Positions 1-7,239 of a DNA stretch of 15,178 nt are shown piece after piece. The DNA comes from Acidobacteriota bacterium (GTDB lineage: Bacteria > Acidobacteriota > Terriglobia > Bryobacterales > JACQDG01): the NCBI GenBank assembly GCA_016201185.1, contig JACQDG010000330.1:1-15178 (forward strand). The letters run 5' to 3'. The notes below the pieces were generated by a model that was not told the DNA's origin, searched no databases, and saw nothing but the letters and a program-made list of their open reading frames with translations. The position numbers and the translations under genes are program-made. Positions within the stretch are counted from its first letter, which is position 1, and each line of letters begins with the position of its first letter.

Positions 1-248
1 GTCTTGCCGCCGAGGTCGATCCGGCGCGTCGCGGGCCCCGCCAGTTTTTGAATTTCCTGATTGGAGCCGACCGCCAGGATCTTCCCCTCGGCAATCGCCA
101 GCGCCTGGGCGTATGTGAAGTTTGCGTCCACTTTGACAATCTTTCCGTTGAACAAGATGATTTCCGGGTCGGATGCGGCCAGCAGGATCCCCGCAAGCCC
201 CATCGAGAGCAGTGCGGCGCCCAACTTCGGCAGTGATTTTGAGTTCAT
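1..248 (-). CDS. Secreted amidohydrolase (YtcJ/imidazolonepropionase-like), N-terminal fragment
   Basis: Only the first 82 codons are in the window; the reading frame runs off position 1. The visible protein begins with a basic N-terminus and a hydrophobic stretch (about residues 8-25, ending LLAAS), which looks like a Sec signal peptide or lipobox-free export signal. It continues with FNGKIVKVD, ALAIAEGKILAVGSN, EIQKLAGPATRRIDLGGK. This is the usual beta-sandwich opening of metal-dependent amidohydrolases of the amidohydrolase_3 (YtcJ) group, just before the strand that leads into the metal-binding HxH motif, which lies outside the window. The substrate cannot be told from this part. The ATG at 248-246 has AGGA only 1 nt upstream, which is closer than normal, but the next Met (residue 16) would cut the signal peptide. 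The gene is divergent from the PSCyt1 gene across 42 bp. The family call is fairly secure, the specificity unknown. Confidence 0.8.
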   Translation of the reverse strand, partial: MNSKSLPKLGAALLSMGLAGILLAASDPEIILFNGKIVKVDANFTYAQALAIAEGKILAVGSNQEIQKLAGPATRRIDLGGK

Positions 249-290
249 TTCCTAATCGCAGACTTGTTCTATACTGCAGTCTAAAAGCAT
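249..290. promoter_or_regulatory. Divergent intergenic region with overlapping candidate -10 boxes and an imperfect palindrome
   Basis: This 42-bp spacer must carry the 5' signals of both the amidohydrolase (minus) and the PSCyt1 gene (plus). On the minus strand TTGGCA (297-292), 18 nt and TATAGA (273-268) resemble a sigma70 promoter ending about 20 nt before the amidohydrolase ATG; its -35 box reaches into the start of the PSCyt1 gene. On the plus strand TATACT (270-275) is a good -10 match but has no convincing -35, and lies 15 nt before the ATG at 291, with no Shine-Dalgarno sequence. The two -10 boxes overlap. They sit in an imperfect 20-bp inverted repeat (267-286, centred on CTGCAG, 8 of 10 pairs complementary) that could be an operator. 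All of this is by eye. Confidence 0.35.
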
Positions 291-3200
291 ATGCCAATTC
301 CCCGGCAGCCTCAAATCCGGTATACTTTGTTGGCCTTCTCGGGTCTTCTGCTTTGCGGTGCAGGGATAGAGGCCGCTGAAGGAACTCCCGCCACAGTTGA
401 ATTTAATCGAGACATCCGGCCCATCCTTTCCGACAAGTGCTTCACCTGCCACGGGCCGGACCCGGCCAACCGCAAAACAGCTCTTCGGTTCGATACGGAG
501 GCCGGGGCGCGGATTGATCTCGGGAAAGGACGCTTCGCCATCGTCCCCGCCGATCCCGGCAAGAGCGAGATGTTCCGCCGGATCAGCTCGGACAACAAGG
601 CGGTCCGGATGCCACCGGCTTATCTCGGCCACGACAAGCTGAGCGACCGGGAAATCGAGCTGATTCGCCGCTGGATCGAGCAAGGCGCCAGGTGGCAGGC
701 GCACTGGTCATTTCTGCCGCCGAAACGCCCGCCGCTTCCGGAAGTCCGCGACCCGAGCTGGCCCCGTAATCCGATCGACTACTTCATTCTGGCGCGGCTG
801 GAGCAGGAAGGCCTCCATCCCTCGCCGGAAGCCGACCGGACCACGCTGATTCGCCGGGTGACGCTGGACCTGACCGGGCTGCCGCCCACCCCCGCCGAAG
901 TCGATGCGTTCCTGAACGACAGCTCGCCGCAGGCTTATGAAAAGGTGGTGGACCGGCTGCTGGCCTCGCCAAGCTACGCGGAGCGCATGGCCGTGCGGTG
1001 GCTCGAGGCGGCGCGCTACGGCGACACCAACGGCTATCAGACCGATGGCGAGCGGGACATGTGGCGCTGGCGGGACTGGGTCATCGATGCCTTACACCGC
1101 AACATGCCCTTTGATCAGTTCACCATCGAGCAGATCGCCGGCGACCTGCTGCCTAACGCTACCCTGAGTCAAAAGATCGCCACGGGCTTCCACCGCAATC
1201 ACCGTACGAGCGGCGAGGGCGGCATTGTTCCCGAGGAGTTCCGGGTCGAGTACGTGGCCGATCGGGTGGAGACGACCGCCACCGTCTGGTTGGGCCTCAC
1301 CCTGGGCTGCGCCCGCTGCCACGACCACAAGTACGACCCGATCAAGCAGAAGGATTTCTATCGCGTCTTCGCCTACTTCAACAACGTTCCTGAAAAGGGG
1401 CTGGTTTTCAACTTCGGAAACGAAGAGCCTTACGTGAAGGCCCCGACCGAGGAGCAACAGAGCCGGCTCCAGGAGCTAAGCCACAAGGTGGCCGAGGCAG
1501 AGAAAAAGTATGCGGCTTTGCAGCCGAAACTCGCCCGGGCGCAGGCGGCCTGGGAAAGGCGGATGCGCAAGGCCAGGCACTTGGATTGGTCGGTCTCCGA
1601 CGGCCTGATCCTTTATTACCCGCTCGATGGGCTTCCTGAGGAAAAGATCGGTGGTTGTGAGGAGGTAGAAGGCGGTCAGAGCGGCGGAGATTGCCGGCTA
1701 CCGGTCGAGGCCGGGCGCATCGGCCGGGCGCGCCGCTTTGATGGCCAGCGTTTCGTCGAAGCCGGCGATGTGGCCAACTTCAACTTTCAGGATGCCTTCA
1801 CGCTGGCGGCGTGGATCAGTCCCAGCTCGCCCAACGGGGCCATCGTGTCCCGCACGGAGGATTATTTCGAGGGCGAAGGCTATGGCCTGTACTTGATTGA
1901 CGGGAAGGTCCGGCTGCACATTATCAGGCGCTGGACCGACATTGGCCTACGCGTGGAAACCGAGAGTCCCATCGAGCTGAACCGCTGGCAGCACGTCATG
2001 GCGACCTACGACGGCCACATGAAAGCCAGCGGCGTGAGCATCTATGTGGACGGCAAGCCGCAGAAGCTGAGGGTCTTGTTTGACGAACTGAACTACCCGC
2101 TGGGGGCCAAGGATCCGTTCCGGATCGGCGCCGGCGGCGGACCAAAATACCGCTACCGGGGCCTGATCGACGATGTGCGGGTCTACAACATCGCTCTTTC
2201 CCCGGAGCAGGCCGCCGTAGTGCCGGTTCTGGAAAGCGTCAGCGAAATCGCGGCCCTCCCGCCCGCTGCCCGAAGCAAGCCGCAGGCCGACAAGCTCGCG
2301 TTCTGCTTTGTGGACCGCTTCGCGCCCAGTGACATCCGGCAGGCGCGGCAGGAGCTGCTCGAGCGGAAAAAGGAGCGGCAGCGCTTCTTCGATTCGATCC
2401 CCACGGTCATGGTGATGCAGGAAAGCGAGACGCCCCGGGACACCTTCGTTCTCAAGCGCGGCGCATACGATAATCCCGGCCAGAAGGTGACTCCCGGCGT
2501 GCCGTCCTTTCTGCCGCCCTTGCGCGAAGGCTGGCCCAACAACCGGCTGGGCCTGGCGCGCTGGCTGGTGGACCCGTCAAATCCGCTGACGGCGCGCGTC
2601 ATCGTGAACCGTTTCTGGCAAATGTATTTCGGCGGCGGGCTGGTGAAGACCGTGGAGGACTTCGGCTCGCAAGGCGAATGGCCCATCCACCCCGAGCTTC
2701 TCGACTGGCTCGCCACGGAGTTTGTCGAGAGCGGTTGGAACGTGAAGGCCATGCAGAAAACGATCGTCATGAGCACCGCCTACCGCCAGTCTTCCAAAGT
2801 GACGCCGGAGCTGTTGCAGAAGGATCCGGAGAATCGCCTGCTGGCGCGCGGGCCGCGATTCCGGCTGCCGGCCGAAATGATCCGCGACCAGGCCCTGGCC
2901 GTGTCCGGGCTGCTGGTGGAAAAGGTCGGCGGTCCGCCGGTGAAGCCCTACCAGCCGCCGGGCCTGTGGCAGGAGCTGGCCGGTGGAAAGGGTTACGAGC
3001 CGGATCACGGAGAGGGGTTGTATCGCCGGAGCCTGTATACCTACTGGAGGAGAACGGTGGCCCCTCCGGCCATGATCACTTTCGACGCCCCCAACCGCGA
3101 GACTTGCGTGGTGCGCGAAACGAGAACCAATACTCCCCTGCAGGCCCTGGACCTGATGAACGATGTCACCTACGTCGAGGCCTCGCGCAGGCTGGCAGAG

Positions 3201-3479
3201 CGGATGATCAAAGAAGGCGGCCGCAGTCCGGGAGAGCGCATCACTTACGCCTGCCGCCTAGTCCTGGCGCGCCCGCCGAAGCCCGCGGAAAGCAAAGTTT
3301 TGCTCGACGTCTTCGACCGATTCCAGGCGAACTACCGGTCCGATCGCCAGGCGGCCATCCAATTCCTCAACCAGGGCGAATCGCCGCGCAGCAAGAAGCT
3401 CGATTCCAGCGAGTTGGCCGCTTACGCCAGCGTCGCCAGCTTGATCCTGAACCTCGACGAGGCCGTTACGAAGGAGTAG
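291..3479 (+). CDS. Secreted PSCyt1 / DUF1549 / LamG / DUF1553 multidomain protein
   Basis: This 1062-aa exported protein has the architecture common in Planctomycetes and Acidobacteria. Residues 1-29 form a Sec signal peptide (basic RQPQIR, hydrophobic LLAFSGLLLCGAG, then AA). Residues about 35-105 are a planctomycete-type cytochrome domain (PSCyt1) with haem-binding CFTCH at 50-54 and a distal MPP near 107. About 160-366 is DUF1549 (PSCyt2), with a second CxxCH, CARCHDHKYDP at 340-350. A charged, probably coiled-coil stretch (388-430) leads to a LamG/concanavalin-like domain (about 435-640), with signatures such as FTLAAWI and RGLIDDVRVYN. About 745-1010 is DUF1553 (PSD1), with LARWLVDPSNPLTARVIVNR and RETRTNTPLQALDLMND. 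The molecular function is not established for the family; haem groups suggest electron transfer and LamG suggests glycan or protein binding outside the cell. The next gene, DUF1501, starts 2 nt downstream, the standard partner. The ATG at 291 lacks a Shine-Dalgarno sequence but gives a proper signal peptide. Confidence 0.93.
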   Translation: MPIPRQPQIRYTLLAFSGLLLCGAGIEAAEGTPATVEFNRDIRPILSDKCFTCHGPDPANRKTALRFDTEAGARIDLGKGRFAIVPADPGKSEMFRRISSDNKAVRMPPAYLGHDKLSDREIELIRRWIEQGARWQAHWSFLPPKRPPLPEVRDPSWPRNPIDYFILARLEQEGLHPSPEADRTTLIRRVTLDLTGLPPTPAEVDAFLNDSSPQAYEKVVDRLLASPSYAERMAVRWLEAARYGDTNGYQTDGERDMWRWRDWVIDALHRNMPFDQFTIEQIAGDLLPNATLSQKIATGFHRNHRTSGEGGIVPEEFRVEYVADRVETTATVWLGLTLGCARCHDHKYDPIKQKDFYRVFAYFNNVPEKGLVFNFGNEEPYVKAPTEEQQSRLQELSHKVAEAEKKYAALQPKLARAQAAWERRMRKARHLDWSVSDGLILYYPLDGLPEEKIGGCEEVEGGQSGGDCRLPVEAGRIGRARRFDGQRFVEAGDVANFNFQDAFTLAAWISPSSPNGAIVSRTEDYFEGEGYGLYLIDGKVRLHIIRRWTDIGLRVETESPIELNRWQHVMATYDGHMKASGVSIYVDGKPQKLRVLFDELNYPLGAKDPFRIGAGGGPKYRYRGLIDDVRVYNIALSPEQAAVVPVLESVSEIAALPPAARSKPQADKLAFCFVDRFAPSDIRQARQELLERKKERQRFFDSIPTVMVMQESETPRDTFVLKRGAYDNPGQKVTPGVPSFLPPLREGWPNNRLGLARWLVDPSNPLTARVIVNRFWQMYFGGGLVKTVEDFGSQGEWPIHPELLDWLATEFVESGWNVKAMQKTIVMSTAYRQSSKVTPELLQKDPENRLLARGPRFRLPAEMIRDQALAVSGLLVEKVGGPPVKPYQPPGLWQELAGGKGYEPDHGEGLYRRSLYTYWRRTVAPPAMITFDAPNRETCVVRETRTNTPLQALDLMNDVTYVEASRRLAERMIKEGGRSPGERITYACRLVLARPPKPAESKVLLDVFDRFQANYRSDRQAAIQFLNQGESPRSKKLDSSELAAYASVASLILNLDEAVTKE
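3471..3476 (+). promoter_or_regulatory. Ribosome binding site of the DUF1501 gene, inside the PSCyt1 gene end
   Basis: AAGGAG lies in the last two sense codons of the upstream gene (Lys-Glu), 5 nt before the ATG at 3482. It is the strongest Shine-Dalgarno sequence in the window. It supports this start over the in-frame Met ten codons later, and over the long upstream extension of the same frame. The stop of one gene and the start of the next are 2 nt apart, so translational coupling is likely. Confidence 0.75.
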
Positions 3480-3481
3480 GC

Positions 3482-4930
<1,449 letters not shown>

Positions 4931-4939
<9 letters not shown>

Positions 4940-6229
4940 TCCGGGCAGCTCTCTTGACATAGCCGCGGGGCCTCGCCGGGCCGGCCAGGCGACCGGGGCC
5001 ACGGCGCCGACTAGAAATACATAAGAAGCGGCCCCGATCACCAGCATCACGCTGACGGCCACGAAAGCCATGTAGAAAGAGCCGGTCTTCGAGACGATCA
5101 CGCCGGTGAGGAAGGGCGCCGTCACCCCGGCCAGGTTGCCGATCCCGTTCTGAATGCCGGTCCATTTGCCGGCCGCCTCCGGGCCGGCGAGCGTCTGCGT
5201 GATGGCCCACAGGTTCGAGGTGAACAGCCCGAACGACAGGCAGGCCACAATCAGCAGCGTCATCGAGACCGCCATATTCGCCACGATGGCCGCCGGCAGC
5301 ATCAGCGTTCCCATCAGCAGGCCGGTTATGGCAAAGGTCTTCCGAACGCGCGTAGGCGTTCCTCCGCGGGAAATCCACAGATCCGAGGCCCAGCCGCCGA
5401 ACAATGATGCCATCGCGATGCCCCAGAAGGGAAGCGAGCCGTAAATGGCCATCATCTTCAGCGAGTAATGCCGTTCCATCACCAGGTAGGAAGGCAGCCA
5501 GGTGAGAAGGAAGTACCAGGCGAAGTTGCCGCAGAACAGCGCCAGGAAAGTGCCCCACGCGGCGCGCAGCCGGATGATCTGGCGGAATCCCGGCCCGCCG
5601 CGGTAACGCGTTGCCACGTGGTGCGGGCGGCGGGGAACGGAAGCAAACCACGGGCCCAGCCACAGCAGAGCGCCGAATCCCAGAGCAAAGAACAGGGCCC
5701 GCCATCCGTAGCGCGCGATGATCAGCCCGCCGATCAGCGTCCCCAGCGCCGGGCCGCTTTTTGAGCCCGCATCCACCAGCGCGTTGGCCACGCCGCGATT
5801 CCGCTCCGGGAACTCCTCCGCGATGATCCTCGAATAGGCGGGATACGCAATCGACTCCCCGATCCCCAGCACTAGCCGCAGCCCCACCAGCGTCGCGAAG
5901 CCGCCAGCAAACCCGGTCAGCGCCGTGGCCGCAGACCACAGAAAAAAACCCACGCCCAAGACCCGGTACACGTCGAAACGATCCACCAGCCAGCCGGCCA
6001 CGGGCATGAACGAGGCGTACGTCCAGAAAAAACTGGAAAACAGCAGCCCGAGCTGGGTCGGGGTGAGGGAAAGTTCCGTCCTCAACTGCGGGGCGGCGAT
6101 GGAGAGATTGCCGCGATCGATGTAATTGATGCAGCAGGAGGAGACCAGCAGAGCCAGCAGCCACCAGTTCAGGGCTTTCGCAGTTCCTTTCGCAGCCTCC
6201 ATCCCCGAACGTTCGGTCGCCGTGGTCAC
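4931..6229 (-). CDS. MFS transporter, anion:cation symporter (ACS) family
   Basis: This 432-aa, 12-helix major facilitator resembles hexuronate/glucarate and related organic-anion:H+ symporters. The marks are NYIDRGNLSIAAP at the end of helix 1 (35-47), a loop 2-3 motif GWLVDRF (79-85), GESIAYPAYSRIIAEEFPERNRG (124-146, helix 4) with the following SKSGPALG, and a second-half GGWASD (278-283). It sits in the inner membrane and should take up a small carboxylate or sugar acid; the exact substrate cannot be read. The longest frame starts at a GTG (6229); an ATG at 6202 (Met10) is equally compatible with the family because helix 1 starts near residue 20. Neither has a good Shine-Dalgarno sequence. 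The stop (TAG, 4933-4931) lies inside the 3' end of the convergent DUF1501 gene. Confidence 0.9.
6205..6216. repeat. 12-bp perfect palindrome CCGAACGTTCGG at the MFS 5' end
   Basis: The sequence is a perfect inverted repeat centred on AACGTT. It overlaps codons 5-9 of the longest MFS reading frame, or lies 3-14 nt upstream of the alternative ATG at 6202. If translation starts at 6202, it falls in the 5' leader, where a repressor or an RNA hairpin could act. It may be chance in a GC-rich genome. Confidence 0.35.
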
Positions 6230-6237
6230 GTGGAGTC

Positions 6238-6266
6238 ACTCTAATCGATTTCGGCGAGGAAGTCCA
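6238..6266 (-). promoter_or_regulatory. Weak candidate promoter for the MFS gene
   Basis: On the minus strand TGGACT (6266-6261), 17 nt and TAGAGT (6243-6238) each match the sigma70 boxes at 4 of 6 positions. Transcription would start about at the GTG at 6229, so this promoter would make sense mainly with the downstream ATG at 6202. The 82-bp gap (6230-6311) between MFS and DUF4159 otherwise shows only GC-rich short inverted repeats without a T tract. Confidence 0.25.
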
Positions 6267-6311
6267 CGCAGCCTTCGCGCGGAGGAGGCGCGCCCACGGG
6301 GCCACTGCGCC

Positions 6312-7112
6312 TCAGTGCGACATGGCGTAGATGATGTAGTTGATTCCCAGCCGGTAGGCTTGCGAGGCGGCCCGCTCCGGATACTCGGGCGAGTCCGCCC
6401 ACTCCCAGGCGTCGCCGTTGTCCTGGTTGAAGCACATGGCCACCATGATGCGGCCTTTGTCGTCGCGGACGGCCCGCCAGTGCGGTATCACTCCATCTTT
6501 CTCATAGGTACGCCCGGTGCCGAAAGTTACCGTCCCCATCACCTGGATTCGCTCGCTCAAGTCGTACAGGACGTGAAAAATGGGGTCGTTGTCCGGGATC
6601 TCCTCGATAGGGCGATCGGGGAAAATGCGGCTCATGCTGGCTGTGAACACAGACCATTCGTAAGTGCCGTGAAAATCGTCGGTCATCAGGAAGCCGCCGC
6701 GCAGCAGGTATTCGCGGAGGACCTGGCATTGCCGGTCGGTGAGGTCCCAGTGGCCGACTTCGACGGCGTAGACCCACGGCCAGTAGAAGATCTCGCCGTC
6801 ATCCAGGTCGAGATCGATCACCTGCTCGCTCGAGCGGGCATGGATCAACGTGAGCCGGCGAACTCCCTGCAGGAACTGGCGATCGGACTTGGGAAAGTCC
6901 ATCGACCAACTGCCGTGGCGCCAGCGAACATAGCGGCCCGAGGGGTAGCGCAACCGGGCTAAGGCCCATTCCGTCTTCTCATCGTAGTCCGGAGGGACCG
7001 CTGCCGGATTCACTTCCTCGGAAGGATAGGTCACGAAACCGCGCTGGGCGAACAGCACCGTCAAGAAAAAAAGAGTGCCGAGGCCCACAGGTAAAGCGAA
7101 GCGGAGTCGCAT
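6312..7112 (-). CDS. Membrane-anchored or secreted DUF4159 protein
   Basis: This 266-aa protein has an N-terminal hydrophobic segment (about residues 7-23, ending FAQRG) that is a signal peptide or anchor. Residues about 48-265 match DUF4159: FARLRYP-like start (ALARLRYPSG), a conserved WSMDFP, LTLIHARSSEQVIDLDL, FYWPWVYAVEVGHWDLTDRQCQVLREYL, RGGFLMTDDFHG, FPDRPIEEIPDNDPIFHVLYDL, and a C-terminal NQDNGDAWEWAD. The domain has a class I glutamine amidotransferase-like fold in related families, but no catalytic Cys is evident and its function is unknown. In many bacteria DUF4159 occurs with MoxR ATPase, DUF58 and Bat proteins; none is present here. The ATG at 7112 has GAGGG 8 nt upstream, which supports this start. 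The MFS gene follows after 82 bp in the same direction; the kinase is divergent across 127 bp. Confidence 0.85.
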   Translation of the reverse strand: MRLRFALPVGLGTLFFLTVLFAQRGFVTYPSEEVNPAAVPPDYDEKTEWALARLRYPSGRYVRWRHGSWSMDFPKSDRQFLQGVRRLTLIHARSSEQVIDLDLDDGEIFYWPWVYAVEVGHWDLTDRQCQVLREYLLRGGFLMTDDFHGTYEWSVFTASMSRIFPDRPIEEIPDNDPIFHVLYDLSERIQVMGTVTFGTGRTYEKDGVIPHWRAVRDDKGRIMVAMCFNQDNGDAWEWADSPEYPERAASQAYRLGINYIIYAMSH

Positions 7113-7136
7113 CTGAGCAGCCCTCGTATGTTGTTC

Positions 7137-7142
7137 AGGATA
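7137..7142 (-). promoter_or_regulatory. Possible extended -10 box for the DUF4159 gene
   Basis: TGATATCCT on the minus strand gives a TATCCT hexamer (7142-7137) preceded by TG one base away, as in extended -10 promoters, about 25 nt upstream of the ATG. No -35 box is evident at the right distance. Low certainty. Confidence 0.25.
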
Positions 7143-7182
7143 TCATGGGCTGAAGTGTTCGGCGAGGGACGGCTTCCTTTCC

Positions 7183-7212
7183 TTGACTTGCCTTTCCAGG
7201 ACGGGCTAGAAT
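7183..7212 (+). promoter_or_regulatory. Sigma70-type promoter of the Ser/Thr kinase gene
   Basis: TTGACT (7183-7188) and TAGAAT (7207-7212), separated by 18 nt, each match the sigma70 consensus at 5 of 6 positions. The expected start of transcription, near 7219, leaves a leader of only about 20 nt before the ATG at 7240, with no Shine-Dalgarno sequence. Two copies of CCTTTCC (7176-7182 and 7191-7197) flank the -35 box, 15 bp start to start, and could be an activator or repressor site. The remaining divergent spacer (7113-7239) holds the DUF4159 ribosome binding site and nothing else I recognise. Confidence 0.6.
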
Positions 7213-7239
7213 GGCCGGGCAATCGCAGATTCCCTTCCG

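Noticed and set aside
2678..3481. The DUF1501 frame stays open for 268 codons upstream of its ATG, which would give a 753-aa protein.
   Set aside because: The extension overlaps well-conserved DUF1553 coding sequence, its translation is Arg/Ala/Gly-rich with no recognisable domain, and the ATG at 3482 has an ideal AAGGAG and starts a Tat signal.
4970..5005. GC-rich inverted repeats (TCGCC...GGCGA around GGCCGGCC) near the MFS 3' end, a possible terminator.
   Set aside because: The stem is short, lies inside the MFS coding sequence and has no T tract on either strand.
6280..6311. Short stems (GCGCG/CGCGC) after the DUF4159 stop, considered as an intrinsic terminator.
   Set aside because: Five-base stems without a following T run; likely chance in GC-rich sequence.
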